Of a DNA stretch of 64,000 bases, positions 9,589 through 18,509 are shown piece by piece; position 1 is the first letter of the stretch, and each line of letters begins with the position of its first letter. The stretch covers positions 1,612,001-1,676,000 of the forward strand of contig NZ_CP080531.1 in assembly GCF_024746835.1 (NCBI RefSeq). Reading direction: 5' to 3'. The translations under genes and the position numbers were made by a program. The notes below the pieces were generated by a model. The model was not told where the DNA came from. It did not search any database and was given only the letters and a program-made list of their open reading frames with translations. The stretch comes from Mesorhizobium sp. AR02 (lineage in GTDB: Bacteria > Pseudomonadota > Alphaproteobacteria > Rhizobiales > Rhizobiaceae).

Positions 9589-11117
9589 TTGTAGATATAG
9601 CCGACAACGCCGTGGTACCGGCCGTTGGGCTTGTCGGTCTGCATGGTGCCGTAGACGCGATTGACCTTGCCAAGGAACATGGCGGCACCATCGCTGGCAG
9701 GGTTGAAATTGTCGTCCGGCTTGGCGAGATCATTGCGTGCCACAGGCTTCGCCAGATAGGGCGTGATGATGATGACGAGCTCGCTTTCGTTGCGCACGAA
9801 ATCCCTGCTGCGGAAGAGCGCGCCGAGCACTGGTATTTTGGTGAGGCCGGGCAATCCCGCAACAGCTTGGCGAACGTCATCGCGGACAAGACCAGCGATC
9901 ATCATTGAACCGCCCGACGGCAACTCAACGGTCGTGTCGGCAAGTCGCTTACGGAGTGACAATATCGACATTCCCTGCAGGTTCAGCGCCGACTTGCCTC
10001 CCGCTTCCAGCGTGCCGGCACCTTCCATGGTTGGCTCCGACACGGAAGTTCTGACCTTCAGACTGATCCGACCCGCCGACAGCACCACCGGTTGGAACTC
10101 GAGGCCGATGCCGTACTCGATTTTGTCAAAGGTATATGTCGTTTGGCCAGTCTGATTGCCGGTCGATACGTTGCTCGAGCGTCCGGAGACCATATTGTAT
10201 TCGCCGCCAACCTTGAACGTTGCCTTCTCGCCCGAAACAGCAGTGAGAGTCGGTTCGGCAAGTGTCTTCATGACGCCGCTTTGTTCCATCGCGTTGATGT
10301 AGGCCTGCAGACTTGAGGTCGCGAAGCCCAGGCCCGAGGTCTGCGAAAGCGGCTTGCCCAACCCGTAGTTGGGCGAACTCAATGCGCCCCAGCTGATGCC
10401 GTTGCTGTCGCCGCTGCCGACCATGTTCACACCGAGCTGCTTCATCACGGAGCGGCTGACTTCGGCGACCGTCACCTTCAGCGTGACCTGGTCGTCACCG
10501 ACGATCTGCAGCAGGTTGACGATCTTTGAGACGCGGCGTTGCGTGTCGGGGTTGTTGATGTCGACACCGCTCTGGGCCGAACCGCCGGCCGCGGTCTGCG
10601 AATATTGTCCGGTCGTCGCTTCACCGCCCGAGACGAAGATCGTCGCAAGGTCGACCGCTCGTTTCGCGTCCAGCGGCGTATCGACCATTCCGGTCAAGAC
10701 GACGTTGTCGTTCAGCAGTTCCACCTTGACGTCCGAGGTCGGAATAAAGCGCTTGATGTAATCCTCCAGGCCGGCGACGTCGCGTTCGACGGCCAGGTCC
10801 AGGCTGGCGATCTGTTCGCCGTTCGGACCGAAGACGAAGATGTTGGTCTCACCGACCGCCTTGCCGAACAGGTAGATACGCCTTGCGGTGCGGGTCACCG
10901 CATCGGCAACGGTCGGGTTGGCGACAAGAATGTCGTAGGCATCGCTCGGCAGGTCTATGACCACCGACTTGTTGAGGCCAAGCTTGACGCGCTGCGTGGC
11001 TGTCGTAGCCGTCACCTGCGTACTCTTCGCCTCGACAACGCCCTGCACATTCGTTCCGACGAGCAGCAGGCCGAATGCCGTGGCTGCGATTGCCGGCAGT
11101 TTACCGCTTAGCCTCAT
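9585..11117 (-). CDS. cpaC: Tad pilus outer-membrane secretin CpaC (RcpA)
   Basis: A 510-residue protein. A signal peptide covers about residues 1-30. An N-terminal pilus domain lies at about 40-115 and a BON-like segment at about 115-180. The secretin core lies at about 250-450 and ends in the typical stretch NESELVIIITPYLAKPV. It forms the ring through which the Flp pilus leaves the cell. Its start overlaps the cpaB stop by four bases and its stop overlaps the cpaD start, so cpaB-cpaC-cpaD are tightly coupled. Confidence 0.93.
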   Translation of the reverse strand: MRLSGKLPAIAATAFGLLLVGTNVQGVVEAKSTQVTATTATQRVKLGLNKSVVIDLPSDAYDILVANPTVADAVTRTARRIYLFGKAVGETNIFVFGPNGEQIASLDLAVERDVAGLEDYIKRFIPTSDVKVELLNDNVVLTGMVDTPLDAKRAVDLATIFVSGGEATTGQYSQTAAGGSAQSGVDINNPDTQRRVSKIVNLLQIVGDDQVTLKVTVAEVSRSVMKQLGVNMVGSGDSNGISWGALSSPNYGLGKPLSQTSGLGFATSSLQAYINAMEQSGVMKTLAEPTLTAVSGEKATFKVGGEYNMVSGRSSNVSTGNQTGQTTYTFDKIEYGIGLEFQPVVLSAGRISLKVRTSVSEPTMEGAGTLEAGGKSALNLQGMSILSLRKRLADTTVELPSGGSMMIAGLVRDDVRQAVAGLPGLTKIPVLGALFRSRDFVRNESELVIIITPYLAKPVARNDLAKPDDNFNPASDGAAMFLGKVNRVYGTMQTDKPNGRYHGVVGYIYK

Positions 11118-11929
11118 TTCCTTGCCCCTACTTCGGAAACTTCACCCGACTTGATCAGTCTCACCGTTCCCTTGCGGCCATTGCCGGAAACGAGATAGTC
11201 GGCCTCACCGAGGTTCTTTTCCTGGGTGTCCGTGATCGCCCGCAGCGCCAGGGTCAGGCGATCCGCCATCTGCTGGGCGACGGTGATGATCTCCGCCTGT
11301 TTGGGCGTGAGCTCCAGCGTGGCGGTCTGGCCAACCCTGGTCTTCTTGCCCTGCTCGTCCTCCTGGATGGTCTGGTCGATCGCCAGGACGCGGATGTTCT
11401 TGAGGATGGTTTCAGTGTTGAAACCGGTGCCGCCGCCGCTGGCATCCGCCCTGCGGGTCATGATGACGTCGACGAAATCGTTTGGAAGGATGAAGCCGCC
11501 GGCCGAAGTGTCGGCCGATATGGCTGTGGCGACCGCCCGCATCCCGGAAGGCAGGATGGACGACATGAAGCTTTGCCCCTCGCCGATCAGCTTGGACCGT
11601 CGCACGGGCTCGCCCGCGTACATCGGCACACGGGCGATCGACCCCTTCAGTTTCTCCAGGGCGTCGGGAGCGTTCACCTTGGTGATGAAATTCGCGTTGA
11701 CGCCGTCGGCCGGCCAGGATTGCCAGGAGATGCTGTTCTGAAGCGCGTTGCCCATCGCGACATCGCCCGAGAGCACAAGCACGTCCTGCAGTGGTACGGC
11801 GGGAGCCTGGGGGCCGGAATCGACGACGACCTGCGGCGGCGGGGCGGCGACCATATTTTTTGCGACATAGCCAGCGCCACCCGCCGCGGCCACCGCCACG
11901 CTCAGAATAATCAGTCGGGATGCTGGCAT
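11114..11929 (-). CDS. cpaB: Flp pilus assembly protein CpaB (RcpC)
   Basis: A 271-residue protein starting MPASRLIILSV. An N-terminal membrane anchor or signal (residues 4-22) is followed by an SAF-like domain (about 45-110) and the RcpC domain (about 120-230). The start chosen has AGGG about nine bases upstream; an upstream in-frame ATG at 11959 would add ten polar residues before the hydrophobic segment. CpaB is a periplasmic partner of the secretin. It is the first gene of the cpaBCDEF-tadBC run, and a CtrA-like site lies about 100 bases upstream. Confidence 0.88.
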   Translation of the reverse strand: MPASRLIILSVAVAAAGGAGYVAKNMVAAPPPQVVVDSGPQAPAVPLQDVLVLSGDVAMGNALQNSISWQSWPADGVNANFITKVNAPDALEKLKGSIARVPMYAGEPVRRSKLIGEGQSFMSSILPSGMRAVATAISADTSAGGFILPNDFVDVIMTRRADASGGGTGFNTETILKNIRVLAIDQTIQEDEQGKKTRVGQTATLELTPKQAEIITVAQQMADRLTLALRAITDTQEKNLGEADYLVSGNGRKGTVRLIKSGEVSEVGARK

Positions 11930-12025
11930 CTGTCCGAACCCTCGCCCTTGGCAAACCACGTAGCCAGGCCGGACTTTGCAGCGGCAATCGTCAAAACAAG
12001 GTTAATGTAATGCTTACGATCGTGA

Positions 12026-12040
12026 TTAATTTAAGGTTTA
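12026..12040. promoter_or_regulatory. CtrA-like site upstream of cpaB
   Basis: TTAATTTAAGGTTTA fits TTAA-N7-TTAA with one mismatch, in an AT-rich patch (about 12000-12055) that stands out from the GC-rich surroundings. It lies about 100 bases ahead of cpaB on the minus strand. Confidence 0.45.
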
Positions 12041-12145
12041 CATAAATTAGCTCTATCCCGCCGCCACGAATGCAAAGAGCCCGGCCACGGCTCTTTCAAA
12101 GCAGGTCGGGCAACGCGGTCTGGGGTAACGGAAATCAGATCGTTT

Positions 12146-12664
12146 TCAGCTCGCAAGCCTTGCCAGCGCCCATACCATCAAAGGCGAATCCGGATAGGTC
12201 AGCAGGCCGCCGAGGCCAAGCGCGATCCCATAGGGAACCCCGGTCGTGTCGTCCGCGAAATGACGCAGGAAGGGATTGCGGCCGGTAATAACCGCCAGTG
12301 GCGACTTCCGGTAAAGCAGGATGGCGAGCGTCAGCAGGCCGCCGATCATTGTCGAGATAACAAGGTATTCGACGAGATGGATGTTCAACCCCATCCACAC
12401 GGCCGTTGCTGCCAGCAGCTTGGCGTCGCCTCCACCCATGCCGCCCATCGCGAACAGGCCGAACGTCACCGCCAGGACCAGGGCACCGGCGGCGAAATGC
12501 CAACCATAGGCTGCCCATTCCATACCCGTCAGCGGCGCAACCAGCGCGAAGACGACGACAAGCAGCACCGACACGCGGTTGGCAATTGTCATCGACAGCA
12601 TGTCGGAGATCGCGGCAAACAGCATGCAGAACGGAAAGACGACGAAGATCAGGGCTTCAAGCAT
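12146..12664 (-). CDS. cpaA: Prepilin peptidase CpaA (TadV)
   Basis: A 172-residue membrane aspartic peptidase (family A24), about the usual short TadV length and without the methylase domain of PilD. The catalytic Asp residues are D21 (AISDML) and D80 in GGMGGGDAKLL. Five or six membrane helices are visible. It cleaves the leader from Flp pilin and probably from the TadE-like pseudopilins. It lies between the pilin gene and cpaB, on the same strand. Confidence 0.92.
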   Translation of the reverse strand: MLEALIFVVFPFCMLFAAISDMLSMTIANRVSVLLVVVFALVAPLTGMEWAAYGWHFAAGALVLAVTFGLFAMGGMGGGDAKLLAATAVWMGLNIHLVEYLVISTMIGGLLTLAILLYRKSPLAVITGRNPFLRHFADDTTGVPYGIALGLGGLLTYPDSPLMVWALARLAS

Positions 12665-12786
12665 CGGCGCTCATGCCTTTTGTGCGAATTCCAAGGGGCT
12701 CAATCTAGACCGGTTCGATTAACGATTGATGAGGCCCGCAACGAAAAGACGACTGGTATTGGCGGTGACATAACAAGCAGAATGAA

Positions 12787-12814
12787 ACAGGGGCCGCCAC
12801 GTGGCGGCCCCTGT
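12787..12814 (-). terminator. Hairpin downstream of the Flp pilin gene
   Basis: A perfect 28-base palindrome with arms ACAGGGGCCGCCAC and GTGGCGGCCCCTGT, 35 bases past the pilin stop. Read on the minus strand it is followed by TTTCATT, a weak T-tract. It probably terminates or caps the short pilin transcript ahead of cpaA. Confidence 0.7.
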
Positions 12815-12849
12815 CTAGAACATTAGCTGAGCGTTCAGCAATAAGCAGA

Positions 12850-13026
12850 TCAGCTGCCGCTGGAGTTCAGGGTGGTTCCGATAGAGGTGAACTTGGCGTT
12901 GATTGCGTTGCCGAGGGCGCCGGCGCCGGTGATGATGGCGAGCGCGATGAGAGCGGCGATCAGACCATATTCAATAGCGGTCGCGCCGGATTCGTCCTTC
13001 ACGAAACGTGCAAAAAGGTTAGACAT
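12850..13026 (-). CDS. flp: Flp type IVb pilin
   Basis: A 58-residue protein. A short basic leader ends at Gly14, followed by ATAIEYGLIAALIALAII. This shows the Flp signature: cleavage after Gly, Glu at mature position 5, Tyr at position 6, then one hydrophobic helix. The C-terminus is short and polar. It is the structural subunit of the pilus built by the neighbouring cpa/tad genes and is processed by CpaA. AGGAG lies seven bases before the ATG. It is monocistronic-looking, with a strong hairpin after its stop. Confidence 0.95.
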   Translation of the reverse strand: MSNLFARFVKDESGATAIEYGLIAALIALAIITGAGALGNAINAKFTSIGTTLNSSGS

Positions 13027-13172
13027 TCGAGAGCTCCTACTCCACGTGTTACAGCACTTCCGTCAACTTCTGTGATGGTTGATCGGATACTGCCAATCTA
13101 GGGAGAAGCTCTTTCGATCGGCTTAATAAACAGCCTTACCGATTCCTTTCCCGGCTCGAACAGAGTGCGTGG

Positions 13173-13187
13173 TTAACTCCATGCTAA
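13173..13187. promoter_or_regulatory. CtrA-like site upstream of the Flp pilin
   Basis: TTAACTCCATGCTAA fits TTAA-N7-TTAA with one mismatch, about 150 bases upstream of the pilin start. In Caulobacter the pilA gene is activated by CtrA; use of this site here is inferred. Confidence 0.45.
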
Positions 13188-13318
13188 GCGCTGGCTAAAG
13201 TACCGTTTCCCAGGCCAACGCCGCAAAAGGCAAGGGCTTACGGAAGCTTGCGACCCGGTGCGGATTCGGCCATGTGAGCAGCCATGCCGGTCACGGCATC
13301 CGGCGGCGGCAAGCCGAC

Positions 13319-13333
13319 TTAACCGTTGGTTCA
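13319..13333. promoter_or_regulatory. CtrA-like site upstream of the pilus-domain gene
   Basis: TTAACCGTTGGTTCA fits TTAA-N7-TTAA with one mismatch. It lies about 50 bases before the gene at 13384, close to where a promoter would be. Confidence 0.4.
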
Positions 13334-13383
13334 CCAATCTCGTTCATGTTCCGTTGAACAGTTTGCTTGCGTGGAGCGCCTCG

Positions 13384-13806
13384 ATGGCCGTGCAGAGATC
13401 CTCAATGCTGATTGCCGTGCTTCTTGCCGCCACAAGCTTGATCACGCCAGCCAGGGCCGGCGCCGATATCGAAGTCACCATGAATCAGGCCAAGATCGTG
13501 AAATTGTCGCGCCCCGCCGACACGGTCGTCGTCGGCAACCCGGCAATCGCCGATGCCTCCGTCCAGGACGCCTCGACGATCGTGCTCACCGGCAAGGGTT
13601 TCGGTGTCACCAATCTCGTCGTTCTCGACCAGGAAGGCAGCCCGATCGTCGACACCCAGGTTACCGTCGTGCGGCAGGCAGCCTCGTCGGTTCGCATTTA
13701 CCGACGTGCCGAGGTCCAGACCATGTCCTGCACGCCCTATTGCGAAAGCTCCTACAAGAGCGAGGCTGAAAAATCCTCCGAAGCCGAGATGAACGTCAGC
13801 AGATAG
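13384..13806 (+). CDS. Free-standing secretin N-terminal (pilus_N) domain protein
   Basis: A 140-residue exported protein. A signal peptide (about 1-25, ending in TPARAG) is followed by one domain of about 28-100. The block VGNPAIADASVQDASTIVL is the same type as the N-terminal domain of CpaC (VANPTVADAVTRTARRIYL). A tail with a CTPYC pair and a charged Lys/Glu/Ser stretch ends the protein. No secretin barrel is present, so it cannot form a pore itself. It may help or cap the CpaC ring (inference). GGAG lies seven bases before the ATG. It is divergent from the pilin and upstream of two TadE-like genes. Confidence 0.8.
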   Translation: MAVQRSSMLIAVLLAATSLITPARAGADIEVTMNQAKIVKLSRPADTVVVGNPAIADASVQDASTIVLTGKGFGVTNLVVLDQEGSPIVDTQVTVVRQAASSVRIYRRAEVQTMSCTPYCESSYKSEAEKSSEAEMNVSR

Positions 13807-13864
13807 ACTGCGCGGGGCCGGCAGCCGTCCAGGTTACCGGCCGGTTAAGACGCCGGCGCCGACT

Positions 13865-13879
13865 TTAACAATCATTCAA
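13865..13879. promoter_or_regulatory. CtrA-like site upstream of the first TadE-like gene
   Basis: TTAACAATCATTCAA fits TTAA-N7-TTAA with one mismatch, about 65 bases before the start at 13946. Confidence 0.4.
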
Positions 13880-13945
13880 ACCGGACCTCAATTGGTTTGC
13901 GCTAATACACCTGTCGGAACCGTCCAGGGGTGGCAGGAACAAGGT

Positions 13946-14533
13946 ATGGGCAACGAATTCGGCTCGTCAGGTCAGCACAAGGTGGAGCGCGCCGGGTTTT
14001 TGAAGCGCTTCGTTCGCAACCGCCGTGGCAGCACGGCCATCGAATTCGCAATTCTTGCATTGCCGTTCGCGCTTCTTGTCTTTGGCATCCTTGAAAGCTG
14101 CATCTCTTTTGCCGGCCAGGAAGTGATGGCCAACATCACTGACGATATCGCGCGCCAGTTGCGCACGGGCCAGTTGAGACCGGCCGATGTCGCCGGGACC
14201 AAATTGACGACCCTGATCTGCGGCAGGCTGGAGATCATCGTCTCGACGGATTGTCCCGATCAGCTGCTCGTGGACCTTCGCGAGTATCCGACTTTCGCAG
14301 ACGCGGCCACTGCGGGCTTCAAGATCCAGAACGGCGATGTCGTGCTGATGCAAGGCACGAACTCACAGGCTTTCGCAAACACGCCTGGCCTGGCGGAATC
14401 GAAGAACATGCTGCGGGTCTTCTACAAATGGCCTGTCGTGACCGATCTGATGGCCAAGTCGATGGCCAATCTGAGCGGTGGCAGGACGCTGCACTTTGCG
14501 TCAGTGACCTGGCAGAACGAGCCGTTCAATTGA
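13946..14533 (+). CDS. TadE-like pseudopilin (first copy)
   Basis: A 195-residue protein. A basic N-terminal stretch (VRNRRGSTAIEFAILALPF, about residues 29-47) is the TadE signature: RRGS, then Glu five residues after the likely cleavage point, then a hydrophobic helix. The rest is a periplasmic domain with one close Cys pair (C in LICGRLE and C in STDCPD). TadE-family proteins are minor pseudopilins of the Tad machine. The start chosen follows AGGAACAAGG; an upstream in-frame codon at 13892 would add 18 residues without a ribosome site. It precedes a second TadE-like gene. Confidence 0.85.
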   Translation: MGNEFGSSGQHKVERAGFLKRFVRNRRGSTAIEFAILALPFALLVFGILESCISFAGQEVMANITDDIARQLRTGQLRPADVAGTKLTTLICGRLEIIVSTDCPDQLLVDLREYPTFADAATAGFKIQNGDVVLMQGTNSQAFANTPGLAESKNMLRVFYKWPVVTDLMAKSMANLSGGRTLHFASVTWQNEPFN

Positions 14534-14568
14534 GTTTCGGAAGCACCAACAAGAAAAAAGGCAATGCC

Positions 14569-15192
14569 ATGATGCGTGCGGGGGCACATCTGAAAATTGC
14601 AGGACTCTGGAGCAAGGCAGTCGGGTTCTGCTCCAATCGCCGTGGGGTGGCGGCGGTCGAGTTCGCTCTTATCGTTCCTATCCTGCTGGTCATGTACTTC
14701 ATGACCATGGAGGCTTCGCAGGCCATCGAGACCAGCAAGAAGGTCAGCCGCATCGGCAGCATGGTTGCCGACCTCGTCACGCAGCAGCCGACCATCGTCA
14801 AGGCGGATCTCGACGCCATCATGAAAATCGGTACCTCGACCATTCAGCCCTACAACCGCTCGACGCCGAACATCACCATCACGGCAATACAGGTCACCAC
14901 CGATACGCCGCCCAAAGTGAACGTGGTGTGGTCGCGCAAGGTGGCCAATGGCGTCTACAGTATCGCCACCGCCCTGCCGGCGACCACCACGGTTCCGGCA
15001 ACGCTCAAGGTCGCCGGCACCTTCCTTATCCGCGTCGAAAGCAATCTGAGCTACTCGCCGATTATCAACTGGCAGTCGGACACCCAGCAAAAGCTCGGAT
15101 TGACACAATCCCTCACCACGACGATCCCGATGGGCGAGACCTACTATCTGCGCCCGCGCAGAAGCCTGACGATCCCCTGCAGCGATTGCTGA
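14569..15192 (+). CDS. TadE-like pseudopilin (second copy)
   Basis: A 207-residue protein with the N-terminal pattern NRRGVAAVEFALIVPILLV (about residues 21-39), the same RRG/xxVEF pilin-type signature as the upstream gene. A periplasmic domain of mostly beta character follows and ends in a CSDC motif. It is likely processed by CpaA and may act with the first TadE-like protein at the pilus base. The ATG at 14569 or the next codon fits best, 35 bases after the upstream stop. It ends tail-to-tail with the PhnD-like gene. Confidence 0.82.
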   Translation: MMRAGAHLKIAGLWSKAVGFCSNRRGVAAVEFALIVPILLVMYFMTMEASQAIETSKKVSRIGSMVADLVTQQPTIVKADLDAIMKIGTSTIQPYNRSTPNITITAIQVTTDTPPKVNVVWSRKVANGVYSIATALPATTTVPATLKVAGTFLIRVESNLSYSPIINWQSDTQQKLGLTQSLTTTIPMGETYYLRPRRSLTIPCSDC

Positions 15193-15197
15193 AGACT

Positions 15198-16121
15198 TTA
15201 CTGCTGCCCACCATCTGTTGACACCAGGCGCACGATGGCTTCCGCCGTCGCATAATCCTTTGGGGCCACGGTCAGAAAGCCGCCGGAGTGTTTCGATTCC
15301 AGGAGATCGTAAACATCCGGCGTCGTCGATTTGAGGTTGGTCAGGAACACGGTCAGCCGACGCTTGGCTTCCGGGTCGAGATCAGTGCGTACGGCATGGG
15401 GACCGTATCTCAGCAGGCCCGACATCCACACGACCTGGAGAGCCGACGGCGAAAGGCCGGCTGCTTCGAGCCTTGCCTGCGTGCCATCAGATAGCAGCGG
15501 CTGGCCGTCGGCTGCCGCCCTCACCCAGCCGAACGAGGCGTCGGCCTGGCCGTCGACAAGCATGGTTTCCGCCGCGGACGTCGAATTGGCATGGATCAGA
15601 AACGGGGCATCCTCAGTGATCTTGACGTGTTCGGCGGCCAGTTCCGCCAGCGGCAAAAGCGAGCCTCCGACGCTGTCCGGCGGCGGCATGGCGATCCGGT
15701 GCGTCTGCATCGCCGCCAGGCCGGACAGCTTGCCGTCCCTGGTCAGCAGCACGGAGCGGATGCCGGCCGCACCGTCGGAATCGACCGGAGCCACAAGCGG
15801 CTCGATGCATCCACAACGCTGCAGCGCCGTGGCGTAAGCCGTCGCCGAATAGATGGCGTACTCGATCCGGGCGTTGGCCTGCGCCTCGATCAGCGCCGCA
15901 TAATCGCGCGCAACGACGAACTCCACCTTCATGCCAAGCGCGTTGGTAAAGGATTGCGTCAACAGCGCCAGCCCCGGAACGGTGTTGCCGGCGCCAGGCT
16001 CGGCGACAATGCCGATGCGAAATGTGCCGATATCATCGCGCCAGTCGGCCCGCGCCGGACCACACCAGAGCGCGCCGTGCACGACCACAAGGGCAGCGCA
16101 TGCCTTCAGCGCTGCATTCAT
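15198..16121 (-). CDS. Phosphate/phosphonate-type (PhnD-like) periplasmic binding protein
   Basis: A 307-residue exported protein. A signal peptide (about 1-25, ending in GPARA) precedes a PF12974-type solute-binding fold: an opening strand FRIGIVAEPGAGN, a segment LIEAQANARIEYAIYSATAYA, a CGC motif near 90-95, and a serine-rich loop STSAAETMLVDGQADASFGW. Members bind phosphonate, phosphite or other anions, or act as sensors. No ABC permease or ATPase gene is adjacent, so the ligand and partners are unknown. An upstream in-frame ATG would add 60 residues and bury the signal peptide. Confidence 0.78.
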   Translation of the reverse strand: MNAALKACAALVVVHGALWCGPARADWRDDIGTFRIGIVAEPGAGNTVPGLALLTQSFTNALGMKVEFVVARDYAALIEAQANARIEYAIYSATAYATALQRCGCIEPLVAPVDSDGAAGIRSVLLTRDGKLSGLAAMQTHRIAMPPPDSVGGSLLPLAELAAEHVKITEDAPFLIHANSTSAAETMLVDGQADASFGWVRAAADGQPLLSDGTQARLEAAGLSPSALQVVWMSGLLRYGPHAVRTDLDPEAKRRLTVFLTNLKSTTPDVYDLLESKHSGGFLTVAPKDYATAEAIVRLVSTDGGQQ

Positions 16122-16211
16122 GACAAGACCGTCCCGCGTTTTCTTCGATCCATGCCCAAGCCCGGCGCGCCCTGACACTTTATATCCTGGAACATCCTGG
16201 ATTGTACCTGT

Positions 16212-16254
16212 CGTCGTTATCCCAAAACCGCTGCGCACTTTTGGGCGACATGCA
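16212..16254. repeat. Short palindromic repeat-like element upstream of deoB
   Basis: Contains inverted arms CCCAAAA and TTTTGGG around ccgctgcgcac. I recognise the block as resembling a common Mesorhizobium intergenic repeat (recall, not searched). It lies in the 231-base gap between two divergent genes. Confidence 0.45.
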
Positions 16255-16352
16255 CTGGACTGTCGCGCCAAGCCGTTGCCGTTTGGTTTCCGAATTGCCA
16301 ATGCCGCCGTAGAACCCTATGTCTGGGCGTCCACACTGGCAACAATGACCCG

Positions 16353-17594
16353 ATGGCGCGCGCTTTCCTCTTCGTCCTGGATTCCTTCGGCATTGGCGGC
16401 GCCGCCGATGCCGAACGCTATGGCGATGCCGGCGCCAACACGCTCGCGCACATAGCCGAAGCTTGCGCCGAAGGGCGCGCGGATCGCGAGCGGCTTCGAC
16501 AAGGGCCGCTGTTTGTCCCGCACATGGCATCACTCGGGCTTGGCAAGGCAGCCGAGACGGCGACAGGATTGGGCTTTGCCCATTTCGGGACGGATCTGAT
16601 CGCCAATGCCTTCCATGGCGCGGCGCAGGAAGTTTCGAGCGGCAAGGACACACCCTCCGGTCACTGGGAGATCGCGGCCCTGCCGGTGCGTTTCGACTGG
16701 GGTTATTTCCCGGATACGGTTCCCGCCTTTCCGGCTGATCTGACCGCGGCGATGATCCGTGAGGGCGAGGTTTCGGGCATTCTCGGCAACTGCCATGCGC
16801 CCGGCACCGAGATCATCGAACGGTTCGGCGAGAAACACATCCGCACCGGCAAGCCGATCTGTTACACCTCCGTCGACTCGGTCCTGCAGATCGCCGCGCA
16901 TGAAGTCCATTTCGGGTTGGAGCGGCTTTATGAATTCTGTCAGGTGGTGCGCCGGCTGGTTGATCCGCTCAGAATCGGGCGCGTGATCGCGCGGCCATTC
17001 GTCGGCGAGACCGCCGGCACCTTCCAGCGGACCTACAATCGCCATGACTACGCCGTGCCGCCGCCGGAGCCGACCTTGCTTGACCGGCTGACGGCGCGGG
17101 GAAGCCGCGTTATCGCCGTCGGCAAGATCGGCGACATCTTCGCCCATCGCGGCATTTCGGAAGTGCGCAAGGCCGCCGGCAACATGGCCATGTTCGACAA
17201 GGCGCTCGGTGCGATGGATGATGCCGGTGACGGCGCTCTCGTTTTCGCCAATTTCGTCGATTTCGACACCGAATTCGGCCATCGCCGCGATGTCGCCGGC
17301 TATGCCGCCGCGCTCGAGGCCTTCGACCGGCGGCTGCCGGAAGCACTCGCAAAGCTGCGGCAGGGCGACCTTCTCATCCTGACGGCCGACCATGGCAATG
17401 ATCCGACCTGGCGAGGGACAGATCATACGCGTGAACGCATCCCTGTGATCGGCACGGGACCCGGTTTGAGAGGTGGCGACATCGGACTGAGAACGACATT
17501 CGCCGATATCGGCGAAACCGTCGCCGAACATCTGGGGCTGGCGCCCGGCCGCCACGGCACTTCTTTCCATGCGATGATTGGCGGCCATGCCTGA
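16353..17594 (+). CDS. deoB: Phosphopentomutase
   Basis: A 413-residue member of the alkaline-phosphatase superfamily, close to the usual length. The metal-site motifs are in order: VLDSFGIGG near the N-terminus, [11 protein letters not shown] near 170, [12 protein letters not shown] near 300, and [19 protein letters not shown] near 340-360. It interconverts ribose-1-phosphate and ribose-5-phosphate (and the deoxy forms) in nucleoside salvage. Its last bases overlap the start of mutM by eight bases, so the two are probably cotranscribed. Confidence 0.95.
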   Translation: MARAFLFVLDSFGIGGAADAERYGDAGANTLAHIAEACAEGRADRERLRQGPLFVPHMASLGLGKAAETATGLGFAHFGTDLIANAFHGAAQEVSSGKDTPSGHWEIAALPVRFDWGYFPDTVPAFPADLTAAMIREGEVSGILGNCHAPGTEIIERFGEKHIRTGKPICYTSVDSVLQIAAHEVHFGLERLYEFCQVVRRLVDPLRIGRVIARPFVGETAGTFQRTYNRHDYAVPPPEPTLLDRLTARGSRVIAVGKIGDIFAHRGISEVRKAAGNMAMFDKALGAMDDAGDGALVFANFVDFDTEFGHRRDVAGYAAALEAFDRRLPEALAKLRQGDLLILTADHGNDPTWRGTDHTRERIPVIGTGPGLRGGDIGLRTTFADIGETVAEHLGLAPGRHGTSFHAMIGGHA

Positions 17595-18477
17595 ATTGCC
17601 CGAAGTCGAAACAGTCCGGCGTGGCCTGCAGCCGGTCCTGGAAGGTGCCCGTCTGGCCAAGGTCGAAGCGCGACGGCCAGATCTGCGGTTTCCCTTTCCC
17701 GAACGGTTTTCGGAACGGCTGACCGGCAGGACAATCACCGCGCTCGGCCGCCGGGCCAAATATCTGACCATGCATGTGCAGGACGGCCCGGTGCTGATCT
17801 GCCATCTCGGCATGTCGGGCTCCTTTCGCATCGAGACCGACGACGACGGCGAAACACCCGGCGTGTTCCACCACGAGCGCTCGAAAAGCACGGCGCACGA
17901 CCATGTCGTGTTCGATGTCGTCGCCGCCAACGGCGCCCGGTCCCGCGTGATCTTCAACGACCCGCGCCGCTTCGGTTTCATGCTGTTTGCTGAAGGACCG
18001 CCGGAGACGCATCCGATGCTGGCCGGATTGGGCGTCGAGCCCACGGGCAATGCGCTGGACGGCGTGCTGCTCGCCTCGTTGCTGAAAGGCCGCAGATCGC
18101 CGCTTAAGGCAGCACTTCTTGACCAGAAGCTGATCGCGGGACTTGGCAATATTTACGTCTCGGAGGCGCTCTGGCGTGCCGGCCTGTCGCCCTTGCGCGA
18201 GGCGGGCACCATCGCCAAGCCGGGCAAGAAGGCCGGGGAACAAAGCGAACGCCTGGCCCAGGCGATCCGCTCGGTCATATCAGATGCCATCGCCGCTGGC
18301 GGGTCGTCGCTGCGCGACTATGTGCACACCGACGGATCGCTGGGCTATTTCCAGCATTCCTTCGCCGTCTACGACCGCGAGGGTGAGCCTTGCCCGAAGC
18401 CCGGCTGCGGCGGCCATATCGAGCGTATCGTGCAGAGCGGACGTTCGACCTTCTATTGCCGGACGTGTCAGAGCTGA
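17587..18477 (+). CDS. mutM: Formamidopyrimidine-DNA glycosylase
   Basis: A 296-residue bifunctional glycosylase/AP lyase that removes 8-oxoguanine and formamidopyrimidines. The N-terminus [13 protein letters not shown] gives the catalytic Pro2 and Glu3. The helix-two-turn-helix region is near 170-200. The C-terminal zinc finger has CPKPGC and CRTC pairs. The start at 17587 places Pro directly after Met, as required. It overlaps deoB by eight bases. Confidence 0.96.
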   Translation: MPELPEVETVRRGLQPVLEGARLAKVEARRPDLRFPFPERFSERLTGRTITALGRRAKYLTMHVQDGPVLICHLGMSGSFRIETDDDGETPGVFHHERSKSTAHDHVVFDVVAANGARSRVIFNDPRRFGFMLFAEGPPETHPMLAGLGVEPTGNALDGVLLASLLKGRRSPLKAALLDQKLIAGLGNIYVSEALWRAGLSPLREAGTIAKPGKKAGEQSERLAQAIRSVISDAIAAGGSSLRDYVHTDGSLGYFQHSFAVYDREGEPCPKPGCGGHIERIVQSGRSTFYCRTCQS

Positions 18478-18509
18478 GTTAGACCGGGGTCTAGCGAGGA
18501 GAAGCAGCC

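Larger units (their letters stand above)
13027..13383. other. Intergenic region between the pilin and the divergent pilus gene
   Basis: 357 bases with no gene. It must hold the promoter of the pilin gene (minus) and of the pilus-domain gene (plus). Visible elements are two CtrA-like sites (13173-13187 and 13319-13333) and GANTC sequences at 13141-13145 and 13263-13267. I could not fix a clear -35/-10 pair for the pilin. Confidence 0.5.
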
